Part shown: in pieces, positions 8,798-18,400 of the stretch
How the letters are laid out: each line of letters starts with the position of its first letter
Numbering within the stretch: position 1 is the stretch's first letter
Made by a program: the position numbers and the translations under genes
Assembly: GCA_964593905.1 (NCBI GenBank)
Contig: CAZQLE010000006.1
Span: 1-46,625, forward strand
Reading direction: 5' to 3'
DNA: 46,625 bases
Origin: CAZQLE01 sp964593905
GTDB taxonomy: Bacteria > Chloroflexota > Anaerolineae > Anaerolineales > Anaerolineaceae
Notes under the pieces: model-generated
The model's database searches: none
What the model was told of the DNA's origin: nothing
What the model saw: the letters and a program-made list of their open reading frames with translations, nothing else

Positions 8798-10750
8798 TTA
8801 ATCCAGGGGCTGTGGCGGCGATAGGTTCTTTAACGGGCGGGTATCAAACCCATACCGGCTAAGATGGTTATCGATCAGGGGTAAAATGGCATCGGCGGGC
8901 AGCAACTGGTCGTCTGAACAGGGCGACACATACCCGGCATACTGACCTGTTTCCCAGGTCAGGGTATACAAATTTAGCGCATACCAATTCTGACAATCAC
9001 CCACTGTGATAATGCCAATATTGTAAAAGGGGGGCTTTAATTTTGATTCATCAATTGCATACACCAGGTTTTCATCCGCAATCCTTGAAGATACCTCAGC
9101 CGCAATTATCGGCCGGCGCAACAACGGCTGTTGAATCAAAGAATTGCCCTCCATCCAATCCGGGACCGGAATACCGATATAATCCAGCAGGGTGGGTGCA
9201 AGATCAAGGTTCTGCACAGGAACATCCGTCTTGCCGGCATACTCTCCATTGGGAAAGCGAATCATTAAAGGAATGCGATCCTTAACCGACCATTGCTGAC
9301 CGTGGTCCGATCCGATAATGAGGATCGACTGCTCCAGTTTTCCACTTTGCGATAACCGGGCAACAAACTGGCCCACTTGCTGGTCAAATTCGCGAATGAC
9401 ATCATCATAATAATTGGGGTCAAAAGGCTTGTTGGGTATCCCCTGCGAATAAAACTGGGTCTGGGGCTGATAACGCCGTCCGTGGGTTGCCATAAAATGG
9501 ACATGCACAAACAAAGGCGTGTTCACCGACTCCACCTGGTCTAATAACTCAAAATAACGGTTATCATCGGAAAACTTGGCCGCATCCTGCAGAACAAAAT
9601 CAAACGGGTTCTGCATTTTTTTAATCAACCAGACATGGCGCACCCGATCAATACTGCGATTGGCAATTTCATAAACAAAAAACGAGAAATCATCCGGGAT
9701 CAACCGGGTAATTTCAGGCATTAACGTGCTGAAGAGCATGGAACGATCATTGGCTTCATCAAAGCCTTCCTGAACGTTTAAGGTGTATGCGTCTCCATAA
9801 TAAGGATTTGATATTTGAACGGTGTGATACCCATTAAGCCTGAGAATGCCGGGAAGGTGCTGAAAGGCCATACCGCCGGTTAAAATATTCGGCGGGTAAA
9901 GCACCCTGGTTTCAGCCGGATAGCGACCAGTATAAATGGAAACCAGCGATCCAGATGTATTGGCAGCATTGCTAAACGCATTCTGAGCAAAAAAGCTCGA
10001 ATCGGCCAGGGCGCGCAAATTTGGCGAGGTGTCCCGCTCATACCCGTATGCCGAGAGATGATCGGCACTCAATCCATCCGAGGTAATCAGGTAAATATCC
10101 GGTTTGCGTAGTTTCTGGTCGGCAGATACTTCAGACAGGGCCTCTGGGGCGAGTTGTTTTTGAACAATTGGAATGCCTGCCCACACGAGAATGCAAACTC
10201 CCGCCGCCGCCATCACCCAGCGAGATCGATAGAACAGGCTCTTGCGCGCCGAAAACCATGCCGCCACTTCTCTTGAAATCCGATAACCTGGAAACATAAA
10301 AAACAACAGCAGCGCGCCATACGCAACACGCCCCACCCCCGCTGAAGTCGCAACTCCAAAACGAAAAACCGTGTACGTGAAGTTATCCTGCCATAAAAAG
10401 AAAAGTATGGCCAGAAATCCGGCCGGCACCAAAAGGGGCAGCACAAAATCTTTGGGCAGCACCTGCCGCACGATTTTAGTCCGGCCTAAAAGGCCGAGCA
10501 CCAAAACCAGAATAATCGCACACAAAACCGCCCATACAGCAGTGAACAATAGAATTTGCGTTCTTCTGGGCCAGGAAACCACATTCATGAAAGATGGCTT
10601 TGTAACCAGAAACAACCACTCCATCCACACATAAGCGCTCGCGCTAAGGATTGTAGCGATGCCAATACCAAATTTTGAAAGCAGTGAATTTTGTTTTTCC
10701 ATAGATCGAATAAACCCGGGTTCAAAACCGATTGGGACTGATTGTATCAT
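8798..10750 (-). CDS. Five-TM alkaline-phosphatase-superfamily transferase (sulfatase/LtaS/EptA-like)
   Basis: About 650 residues. Five membrane helices (roughly 30-50, 64-89, 102-120, 140-155, 179-196) precede an extracytoplasmic sulfatase-fold domain. It opens with 'KPDIYLITSDGLSADHL' (metal-binding Asp) and has 'SGSLVSIYTGRYP', 'MATHG' and 'IGSDHGQQW' (Asp-His metal ligands). At the position of the sulfatase formylglycine Cys/Ser there is Thr (~265), as in LtaS and EptA, which transfer phosphoglycerol or phosphoethanolamine. Five TMs plus Thr fit an envelope phospho-transferase better than a sulfatase; this is inference. Start is uncertain: ATG at 10750 is used, ATG at 10702 is also plausible, and a TTG at 10759 is possible. 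It is followed after 6 bp by the MATE gene. Confidence 0.75.
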   Translation of the reverse strand: MIQSVPIGFEPGFIRSMEKQNSLLSKFGIGIATILSASAYVWMEWLFLVTKPSFMNVVSWPRRTQILLFTAVWAVLCAIILVLVLGLLGRTKIVRQVLPKDFVLPLLVPAGFLAILFFLWQDNFTYTVFRFGVATSAGVGRVAYGALLLFFMFPGYRISREVAAWFSARKSLFYRSRWVMAAAGVCILVWAGIPIVQKQLAPEALSEVSADQKLRKPDIYLITSDGLSADHLSAYGYERDTSPNLRALADSSFFAQNAFSNAANTSGSLVSIYTGRYPAETRVLYPPNILTGGMAFQHLPGILRLNGYHTVQISNPYYGDAYTLNVQEGFDEANDRSMLFSTLMPEITRLIPDDFSFFVYEIANRSIDRVRHVWLIKKMQNPFDFVLQDAAKFSDDNRYFELLDQVESVNTPLFVHVHFMATHGRRYQPQTQFYSQGIPNKPFDPNYYDDVIREFDQQVGQFVARLSQSGKLEQSILIIGSDHGQQWSVKDRIPLMIRFPNGEYAGKTDVPVQNLDLAPTLLDYIGIPVPDWMEGNSLIQQPLLRRPIIAAEVSSRIADENLVYAIDESKLKPPFYNIGIITVGDCQNWYALNLYTLTWETGQYAGYVSPCSDDQLLPADAILPLIDNHLSRYGFDTRPLKNLSPPQPLD

Positions 10751-10857
10751 TAATGACAATCGTCCAGATAATGCGGGGTGAGGTCCTTTTAGAATAGCAG
10801 GCTGACTGGCTCATACTTTACCCCCAATAAGTCATAGGTGAAGCGAAAATCAAAGGA

Positions 10858-10863
10858 TATAAT
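10858..10863 (+). promoter_or_regulatory. Possible -10 of the lar operon
   Basis: A TATAAT hexamer lies 79 bp upstream of larB in the 182-bp divergent gap; the -35 side is weak, so this is only a candidate. Confidence 0.25.
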
Positions 10864-10941
10864 AATGGTTAGGGCTGAGCGCACCCGGTATCATAGTGCT
10901 GTCCTGGTACGAATCAACACTCAGAATGGGATCGGAAAAAC

Positions 10942-11697
10942 TTGCAAGCGAACGACCTACGCAATTTACTCGAACAGGTAAAAAACGGCGAGATCGAAAT
11001 TGATCACGCCTTGCAGCGGCTGCGGACGCTGCCTTATGAAAATGTGGATGGTTTTGCACGTCTTGATCATCACCGCGGAATGCGCTGCGGCTTTGCCGAG
11101 GTGGTATTCGGCCAGGGGAAAACCCCCGCGCAAATCATCGCCGTGGCCCGGCGGCTGGCAGAGAACAGCCCGCGCGTTCTGGTTACACGCGTTGCGCCCG
11201 AGATCGCCGAACAAATCAGCGGCGATTTACCAGGCTTTATCTATGCGCCCATCCCCCGCGTATTATACTGCAATCAAAACCCTGACGAGCCGGGCAAACC
11301 GGGTGTTGTCATCGCCACCGGCGGCACAGCCGACCTGCCCGCCGCCGAAGAAGCGGCCCTCACAGCCGAACTGATGGGCAGCCAGGTAATCCGCCTGGTG
11401 GATGTAGGTGTGGCGGGTTTGCACCGTCTGCTGGACCAGCTCGAGGTCTTGCAGCAGGCCAACGTAATTGTGGCTGCCGCCGGAATGGAAGGCGCACTGG
11501 CCAGTGTGATCGGGGGGCTGGTCTCGGCCCCGGTGATCGCCCTGCCCACCAGCGTGGGTTATGGTGCCAGCTTTGGCGGCCTGGCAGCCCTGTTGGCCAT
11601 GCTCAACTCTTGCGCCGCCGGGGTGGCTGTAGTCAACATCGATAATGGTTTCGGCGCCGGTTACCTGGCCGCGACCATCAACCGAAAGGCAGTTTAA
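10942..11697 (+). CDS. larB: LarB, pyridinium-3,5-biscarboxylate mononucleotide synthase
   Basis: 251 residues, normal for LarB. The enzyme carboxylates nicotinic acid adenine dinucleotide and hydrolyses it, the first step of the nickel-pincer nucleotide cofactor. The C-terminal half is PurE-like: 'VVIATGGTADLPAAEEA', 'VIRLVDVGVAGLHRL', 'VIVAAAGMEGALASVIGGL', 'VIALPTSVGYGASFGG' and the terminal 'NIDNGFGAGYLA'. The N-terminal region has 'ARLDHHRGMRCGFAEVVFGQGKTP'-like family residues. I use the TTG at 10942 because the ATG at 10926 is in another frame and no in-frame ATG fits upstream. The larE start follows after one base. Cytoplasmic. Confidence 0.92.
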   Translation: MQANDLRNLLEQVKNGEIEIDHALQRLRTLPYENVDGFARLDHHRGMRCGFAEVVFGQGKTPAQIIAVARRLAENSPRVLVTRVAPEIAEQISGDLPGFIYAPIPRVLYCNQNPDEPGKPGVVIATGGTADLPAAEEAALTAELMGSQVIRLVDVGVAGLHRLLDQLEVLQQANVIVAAAGMEGALASVIGGLVSAPVIALPTSVGYGASFGGLAALLAMLNSCAAGVAVVNIDNGFGAGYLAATINRKAV

Positions 11698-11698
11698 A

Positions 11699-12508
11699 AT
11701 GACAGACACAATTCCAATAAAACTACACCACCTGGTCACGCATCTGACAGATATGGGTTCGGTGGTGGTGGCTTTCTCGGGCGGGGTGGATAGCAGTGTG
11801 CTGGCAGCCGCAGCGTATCGGGCGCTGGGGCCGCGCATGTTGGCCGTAACCCTGCGTTCGCCGGTGGAACGCGAAGAGGATGTGCGCAATGCACAGGAAC
11901 TGGCCGCCGCGGTGGGCTTCCCACACCGGGTGGTCGATTTCGACGATCTGGCCCTGCCCAGGTTCCGCGCCAACCCGTCCAATCGCTGCTATCACTGTAA
12001 ACTGGAACGATTTCAAAACTTAAAAATTTTTGCCGCCCGTGAAGGCTATGCCTGGCTTCTGGAAGGCAGCAATGCCGACGACCGCGATGACTACCGCCCC
12101 GGAAAAAGAGCAGCCTCCGAACTGGGCGTACGCAGCCCATTGGAAGAACTGGGGTTGACCAAAAGCGATGTGCGCAACCTGGCGCGCTGGATGGGTCTGG
12201 CCGTCTGGGACCGCCCCAGTTCTCCCTGTCTGGCAACCCGTTTTCCCTACGGGCAAGAAGTGACCCTGGCCGGGATTGAGCAGGTGCGCAAAGCTGAGGA
12301 TCTGTTGATCGGGCTGGGGTTCCGCAGTGTGCGGGTGCGGCACCACGGTGAACTGGCGCGCATTGAAGTGGCGCCCGAACAAATTCCCGAGCTCATCACC
12401 GCCCGCGAGGCAGTGCTCTCTCGCTTGAAAGCGCTCGGGTTTACCTATATCACCATTGACCTGGCAGGTTACCGCCTAGGCAGCCTGAACGAGGTGCTGC
12501 CTTTATGA
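11699..12508 (+). CDS. larE: LarE, ATP-dependent sulfur insertase (three-cysteine type)
   Basis: 269 residues. LarE adenylates a pyridinium carboxylate and replaces its oxygen with sulfur during nickel-pincer nucleotide synthesis. The PP-loop is 'AFSGGVDSS' (SGGVDS at 27-32). Cys97 and Cys100 form CxxC ('NRCYHCK') and Cys177 lies in 'SSPCLATR'. Cys177 corresponds to the sacrificial cysteine of the single-Cys Lactobacillus enzyme, but the CxxC plus distal Cys pattern is that of LarE proteins holding a [4Fe-4S] cluster, which work catalytically. Start at the ATG at 11699, one base after larB; an upstream in-frame extension would run into larB. The stop overlaps the larC start by ATGA. Confidence 0.92.
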   Translation: MTDTIPIKLHHLVTHLTDMGSVVVAFSGGVDSSVLAAAAYRALGPRMLAVTLRSPVEREEDVRNAQELAAAVGFPHRVVDFDDLALPRFRANPSNRCYHCKLERFQNLKIFAAREGYAWLLEGSNADDRDDYRPGKRAASELGVRSPLEELGLTKSDVRNLARWMGLAVWDRPSSPCLATRFPYGQEVTLAGIEQVRKAEDLLIGLGFRSVRVRHHGELARIEVAPEQIPELITAREAVLSRLKALGFTYITIDLAGYRLGSLNEVLPL

Positions 12509-13692
12509 AAATTGCTTATCTAGACTGTTTTTCAGGGATCAGCGGCGATATGCTGTTGGGAGCGCTGCTCGACGCCGGTTTTTCGCCGCAGCGGCTGTCT
12601 GAAATGATCACCGCACTGGCCCTGCCCGAAAAGGTTGAAGTGCAGGTGAGCCAGGTGGTCAAAAAAGGGCTGCGCGCCACCCAGGTGGTCATCCTGACCG
12701 GCGAGAGCCATCACCACCGGCGGCTGAGCGACATTCAACAGATGATCGAACAAAGCGGGCTGCCCGAGACGGTTAAACGCAATGGTCTGGCGGTCTTTCA
12801 GCGACTGGCCGAGGCCGAGGCACACGTGCATGGGGTGGACGTCGAAGAAATCCATTTTCACGAGGTAGGCGCGCTGGATTCCATCATCGATATTCTTGGC
12901 AGTCTGCTGGGGCTGTACGAGCTGGGAATTGAACAGCTCTATGCGTCTGCCCTGCCCTATTCGGATGGCTTTGTAAATGGCGCCCACGGCCGCCTGCCCC
13001 TGCCCGCGCCGGCCACCGCCGAACTGCTGGCCGCGGCGCAGGCCCCCCTCACACCCGGCAGCGCCGCGGTTGAGCAGGTGACCCCCACCGGTGCGGCTGT
13101 GTTGGCCGCGCTGGCGCGCTTTGAACGCCCGGCCTTCCGCCTGGAAAAAGTGGGCGTGGGGGCGGGTCAGCGAGAGTTGGAGTGGGCCAATATTTTGCGC
13201 ATCTTGATCGGCAACCAGGAAGGGCCTGCCCTGGCCGAGGTAGTCACCCTGGAATGCAACATCGACGATATGAACCCCGAATTTTACGGCGCGGTGATGG
13301 AACGGCTGTTTAGGGCCGGCGCGCTGGATGTGTTCTTTACCCCCATATATATGAAGAAGAACCGCCCGGCGATCATGTTAAGTGTCATTGCCCGCCGGCA
13401 GGATGAACCCGGTCTGGCCCAAATTTTGCTGCATGAGACCACCACTTTTGGTCTGCGGGTGCAGCACGCCAGCCGCCATGAAGCCGGCCGCGAGACCCGC
13501 AACGTGGCAACGCCCTATGGAGATATTCGGGTAAAGATCAAAATTCTGGACGGCAAGATTTGCCAGGCCGCCCCGGAATATGATGACTGTCGTAAGGCCG
13601 CCGAGACCTTTCGCCTGCCCCCGCTCACTGTTTATACGGCCGCGGTGACGGCTGCCAACACGCTAATCGAAACCGGATCACAGCCTTTATGA
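12505..13692 (+). CDS. larC: LarC, CTP-dependent nickel insertase (single-ORF form)
   Basis: 395 residues. LarC uses CTP to insert nickel into the pincer nucleotide. The N-terminal half begins 'IAYLDCFSGISGDMLLGALLDAG' and has the histidine-rich 'EIHFHEVGALDSIIDI' that marks the family; the C-terminal half has 'LECNIDDMNPEFYG' and 'VFFTPIYMKKNRPA'. In Lactobacillus the two halves are joined by a programmed frameshift; here they are one continuous frame. It overlaps larE by 4 bp upstream and the membrane protein by 4 bp downstream (ATGA both times), so translation is coupled throughout. Confidence 0.93.
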   Translation: MKIAYLDCFSGISGDMLLGALLDAGFSPQRLSEMITALALPEKVEVQVSQVVKKGLRATQVVILTGESHHHRRLSDIQQMIEQSGLPETVKRNGLAVFQRLAEAEAHVHGVDVEEIHFHEVGALDSIIDILGSLLGLYELGIEQLYASALPYSDGFVNGAHGRLPLPAPATAELLAAAQAPLTPGSAAVEQVTPTGAAVLAALARFERPAFRLEKVGVGAGQRELEWANILRILIGNQEGPALAEVVTLECNIDDMNPEFYGAVMERLFRAGALDVFFTPIYMKKNRPAIMLSVIARRQDEPGLAQILLHETTTFGLRVQHASRHEAGRETRNVATPYGDIRVKIKILDGKICQAAPEYDDCRKAAETFRLPPLTVYTAAVTAANTLIETGSQPL

Positions 13693-14855
13693 AGCTCTCC
13701 CCCCTGGCGAACTGGCAAAAACGAGAGATGGCCGCTCTGGCGCTGGCGCTGGCGCTGGCCGGTGCAATCAGTTGGCCCATCTTCCACGCCAACATATTCA
13801 TACCCGGACGCTTAAACGACTTTGCCGACCATATTGCCTTTGCCGAACTGCTGGCCGCCGGGCGCGAGATTCCGCCCCACATTCTGGCCCACTCTCTGTT
13901 GCAATGGCTGATCCTTATGGTCAGCCGGGTGCTGGGGGTATCGGTGCAATGGGCCGCGCTGGGGGTGATGATGGGCGCCAACCTGCTCAGCACATTGCTT
14001 GTTTTCGGTCTTGTGCGCACAGGCAGTCGCCAGGCGCCCGCCCGGCTGGCGGCCGCAGCCGCAGCCGCCATGCTGTTTGTCAGCCCGATTGCTTTCTATC
14101 TCTGGCAGGACGGCTTTTATTATCTGGGCTATGTGGGGGTGGTGACCTTTCATAACCCCACCATCATTCTGCTGCGCCCGCTGGCGCTGGTCAATTTCAT
14201 TCTGCTCCCGCAGGTCCTCGGCGAAGGCCGTGCACCGGCGTGGGTCTTCTGGGCTGCCGCAATCACCTCGCTGCTGGCCACCTTCATCAAACCCAATTAT
14301 GCCATCTGCGCCCTGCCCGTGCTGGGGTTGGCTGCCGGGGCCGCCCTGCTGCGCGGGAAAAGTGTGCGCTGGGGGTTAATTGCCGGCGGGTTTATCATCC
14401 CCACCGTGGGTATGCTGGCCTGGCAATTTCTGACCACTTACGGCAGCGAGTCGGACGGCATTCTGTTTGCCCCCCTGGCCGTCATGCATAGTTACACCAC
14501 TCTGGGCCTGCCGCTGCGTTTTTTGGGCTCCATCTGGTTTCCGCTGCTCACCTGTGCCCTGTTCTGGCGCGCCGCCCGTGAAGATGTGCTTACCCGCTGG
14601 GGCTGGGCCATCTTCGCCCTGGGTGCGTTCTTCACTTATTTTATGGCCGAAGGCGGCGAGCGCTTTCAGCACGGCAACTTTGGCTGGAGCGGCGAGATCG
14701 GTCTGTATTTGCTTTTTGCGGCTGTGCTGGCGCTGCTTGCCCGCCAGCCGCGTGGCTGGTGCTGGTGGGTCTGTGCCCTGGCCGGGCTGCTGCCACATGT
14801 TGCTTTTGGCGTGGCCTATTACACGGCCCTGCTGGGGGGAAGGTTGTTTTATTAG
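13689..14855 (+). CDS. Polytopic membrane protein coupled to larC, unknown function
   Basis: 388 residues with about nine to ten hydrophobic helices and very Ala/Leu/Trp-rich composition. I do not recognise the family with certainty. Between the first two helices lies an outside-facing stretch with 'RLNDFADHIAFAELLAAGRE', and further on 'WQDGFYYLGYVGVVTFHNPT', a layout like integral-membrane glycosyltransferases (GT-C fold) or DUF-type membrane proteins. The ATG overlaps the larC stop by ATGA, so it is made with the Lar proteins; nickel or lactate transport would fit the position, but no nickel-transporter motif (such as HX4DH) is seen. Treat as unknown. Confidence 0.7.
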   Translation: MKLSPLANWQKREMAALALALALAGAISWPIFHANIFIPGRLNDFADHIAFAELLAAGREIPPHILAHSLLQWLILMVSRVLGVSVQWAALGVMMGANLLSTLLVFGLVRTGSRQAPARLAAAAAAAMLFVSPIAFYLWQDGFYYLGYVGVVTFHNPTIILLRPLALVNFILLPQVLGEGRAPAWVFWAAAITSLLATFIKPNYAICALPVLGLAAGAALLRGKSVRWGLIAGGFIIPTVGMLAWQFLTTYGSESDGILFAPLAVMHSYTTLGLPLRFLGSIWFPLLTCALFWRAAREDVLTRWGWAIFALGAFFTYFMAEGGERFQHGNFGWSGEIGLYLLFAAVLALLARQPRGWCWWVCALAGLLPHVAFGVAYYTALLGGRLFY

Positions 14856-14999
14856 CGGGCGAGAGGCAATCGGGCAGCCCCCAGGTGGAAGGAGAACTGG
14901 CATAGCGTGAACCCCCGCAAAACAATTACGCCAGACCCAGGCCAGGTGATGTGAAATGGTCTTTTTCTGTGATTTCAAAAACTGTCAGGCAACAAAGGC

Positions 15000-15027
15000 T
15001 TGTATTTGTTTTGGCAATCGGTATACT
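15000..15027 (+). promoter_or_regulatory. Candidate promoter of the giant surface-protein gene
   Basis: TTGTAT (15000-15005), 16-bp spacer and TATACT (15022-15027), about 385 bp upstream of the translation start. The 556-bp gap 14856-15411 otherwise holds the operator-like site and the structured leader listed below. Confidence 0.45.
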
Positions 15028-15032
15028 AAAAA

Positions 15033-15045
15033 TGTAAACGTTACA
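15033..15045. promoter_or_regulatory. LacI/GalR- or cre-like operator
   Basis: TGTAA-ACG-TTACA: perfect 5-bp arms around a central CG-containing triplet, six bases after the -10, where a repressor would block initiation. The pattern resembles operators of LacI-family sugar regulators. The regulator is not in the window. Confidence 0.4.
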
Positions 15046-15065
15046 AATTCATAGTGCAAGAACTA

Positions 15066-15251
15066 CATCATCGCTCACATCACGCGGGTTTTACCTAGTG
15101 GGGAAAATAGTATACGGGTGTGTCTGCAAAGGCAGCGATGATTCAGGGGTCCAATTTGGTCGCTTAACCTTCCTGTGTGGTGCAATTGGGTGGGAAGGGA
15201 AAATCCCTGAGGAGCAAATAGCGAAACCGGCCTGCATTCGGTCGGTTTTTT
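15066..15251 (+). ncRNA. Structured leader RNA with terminator, class not recognised (riboswitch/attenuator candidate)
   Basis: Between promoter and start codon the RNA can form: a 9-bp stem ATCATCGCT (15067-15075) / AGCGATGAT (15134-15142); a stem TCAGGG (15143-15148) / CCCTGA (15205-15210) enclosing CCTTCC (15168-15173) / GGAAGG (15193-15198); then an intrinsic terminator. The 5-mers TCGCT (15071, 15160) and AGCGA (15134, 15220) each occur twice, giving mutually exclusive pairings; the last AGCGA directly precedes the terminator's 5' arm, so pairing with GGTCGCT (15158-15164) could open the terminator. This is the logic of a riboswitch, but the sequence does not match c-di-GMP, cobalamin, SAM or other classes I know. 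Confidence 0.55.
15225..15251 (+). terminator. Intrinsic terminator inside the leader
   Basis: Eight-bp stem AACCGGCC (15225-15232) / GGTCGGTT (15240-15247) with a 7-nt loop, ending in a run of six T. It lies 160 bp before the start codon, so it would stop the mRNA before the gene unless relieved. Confidence 0.75.
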
Positions 15252-15411
15252 GTGTTTAAGTCATCAATTATCCCTGTTTCCATTACTTGTAGAACATAAA
15301 TACAGGTGGCCTATTCAATTTCGGCCCCAATCAACGTGCTCTGAGAGAGAGCATTATTGCAGGGTAGAAATTTTGAAACCAGAATTCACAGGCAGTAGAT
15401 GGAGGGGTGAC

Positions 15412-18400
15412 ATGAAACAAAGCTTATTCCTGCTGGATAAAATTGGGAAACTGGGGCGAATCGTGGTGATTCTATCCATGCTCCTGTCGTCATTTGGAAT
15501 CAACGCAACGCCTGTATTTGCGGCACAAGTGGAGGAGGGCACCCTTTCGGTCCTTTCTGCCAGTCCGGCCGGATCAAACGTTCCAATTGACGCGGTCATT
15601 GAAGTGATTTTCAACACGGCCATCAATCCGGCCACTTTCAGCGGCAGCATTAACAGCGCGCCGCTCGTACCCACACAATTTTATCCATCGGCAGACAACC
15701 TCACCATCACCATTGATCCCGGCGAAATGGAATATGGCCGAGCCTACGCCGTGATGATCAACGGTTCGGTTGCCACTTCAGATGGTGCGGCAACCCTGGG
15801 CGCCGATTATGCCTTCAACTTCACCGTCGCGGCAAACCCCGCTTCAAAGCATCCCACCACCACGGTGAACATGCCGGCAGCCTCCTTTGAATCTGGCCAG
15901 ACCTACACACTCAACGGTCAGGCTTCTGGCTATATCTGGCAGCGTGATGCAAATAACCCCCTGGAACTACGGCACTGGGATGTAAACGGGCAGGATGTGG
16001 GCGCTTCGCCAATGCTGCATCCCACCGCACTCTACTTCCCCCAGGGAATCGACGGCTATAAATTCTGGCTCTACTACACCCCCTATCCACCGGCAGCCGA
16101 TGAAAACCCGGTGTTGATGCGTTCAAATGACGGGGTCAATTTTGAAACCTCCCCCGATATTCAAAATCCGCTGGTTGTCTACAACACCCAACCCCCCTAC
16201 GATACCCAGAACCTGGCCGACCCCGAGGTCTACCGGGTGGGCAATACCTGGATGCTGTTTTACGAGATGGAATCCAATTCGGCTGATGTTCAACCCTGGA
16301 TGGGATCGGGGGGGAATATCGGCGTGGCACTATCAAGCGATGGAAAGAATTGGGAACCCTACGGCGGCGCTTATACATATGATCCGCTGAACCCGCCCTC
16401 CGACTTCCCCGCCAATGGCAACCCGGTGGTCAAGCCCCAGGCGCCAGCTTCAAGCGGGTATCGCTCGGGTGAAATGGCCGTGATTTTCAAAGATGGCCTC
16501 TACCATATGTGGCGCACGGTCATTGATGGCGGGCTGTATATTTATCACGATACGGCCACAGACCCCCGTGGCCCCTGGACACTCCAAGCCGACAATCTGG
16601 CCATGCCCAGTTATCAGTATGGTCCGCATCCAGACGTGGTCTATGATGCCGAACGAGACCTGTACCTGATGCTGTACCTGATTCCGAGCGGGGCAGGCAT
16701 GGGCCAACTGGGTCTGTATACTTCGCAAAGCCCGGCAGGTCCCTGGACCCTGCACCCCAATTACCCGCTATTCAGCGCCCAGGCCGCTTATCCCTGGGAG
16801 GGCAGCGACCTGTATCGTTCATCCATGGTGCAGGTGGATGGTCAATGGTATCTATATTATTCGGGTAACACTACGGGCGACATTCAAATTGGGCTGGCAC
16901 GTGAGGTGCCCGGTGTTCGACGGGTGGAAATATCCACCAATGGCGGCACCACCTGGCAGCCTGTGACAGTGAGCCCGGATGGATCATGGACCTATTCGTG
17001 GACGCCATCTCACCCCGGAACCTATACCGTTCTGGCGCGCGTTCTGGATGATTTCATGCAGGGCAGCCCAACCGCAGGGATCAGTGTGCCGGTTTCATCT
17101 GGCCCAATGCCCACTGCGCAGGCGCCGATCCTGCTGGTAAAAGATTCCAGCCAGACTTCCAATCCTTATAATGGGTATCTCAGTGAGATATTGACCGCTG
17201 AAGGGCTAACCGAGTTCCAGGAAGTGGAGCTGGGTACCCTGATGGCCGATGCAGACCCGCAGACCTTTATCAACCAGTTCAGCGTTGTGGTTCTGGCGCA
17301 AAGCACGGTTAACACGGCCGCGCGGCAAGTGTTGCAAAATTATGTAACCGGCGGCGGCAATTTAATTGCCATGCGGCCCGACCCCGCGCTGGCAGGTTTG
17401 TTTGGGCTAACCTATGTGAACGAGCGGCCAGAACAAAACCTGCAATATTTCGCCATCGAAGCTACCTCTGAAGCAGGCAGCGGGATCGTACGCGGATCGC
17501 TGCAATATCATGGCGCAGCCGATAATTACACGCTCAATGGGGCTTCTGCCCTGGCTTATCTGTGGAACAACATCTCAACCCCCTCCACCAGCCCGGCCGT
17601 GACCCTGAACACGGTGGGCGCCGGGTCGGCAATTGCCTTTAGTTTCGATCTGGCAAAGAGCATTGTCATGACGCGTCAGGGCAACCCCGCCTGGAAAGAC
17701 TCTGAAGGCGACACCCTGGGCGGCTACCGCCCCATGGATATGTTTGTGCGTACCAATGGAGACTGGTGGTTATCGCCAGATCGTATGCGCACCCCGCAGG
17801 CCGACGAAGAACAGCGCTTTTTGGCCAATTTGATTCTAACCCTGTCGAACAAGCCGCTACCCCGCATGTGGTATCTGCCCAACGAGCACGGCGCCGTATT
17901 TGTTTCGACCGGTGATGCAGAGTATGTCGGTGGGGCTGCGCTGGAAACGGTGATGAACGACATCGCTAGCTATGGCGGTAAATACACCAATTACCTCACC
18001 GAAACCGGCGTCAGTGAAACATCGATTGCCACCGAAGCCGCCTGGCGGGCAGCCGGCCACGAAGTTGGGCCGCATGTTTACGGGGGCGGCCCCGACACCT
18101 GTGCCGCATTGACACCCGCCTATGCACAGATCGCCAGCAATATCTTGAGCAAGTTCGGCCATCCGGCCCGTTCTGCCCGCAGCCATACCATCGATTGGTG
18201 CGGCTGGTCAGATATGGCCGAAATCGAGGCCAATAATGGCACCGAACTGGATACGAACTACTATCATTACAACAATATGCTGCTTTCGTATGGCGATAAC
18301 GCCAACGGTTATTTCACGGGCAGTGGCCTGCCCCAGCGTTTTGTGAATGAACAGGGCACCGTACTGTCGCTCTATCAGGCCACAACACAGTTCCCAGATG

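Noticed and set aside
15066..15251. c-di-GMP-I or cobalamin riboswitch
   Set aside because: Conserved elements (GNRA tetraloop receptor core of GEMM; B12 box) are not found.
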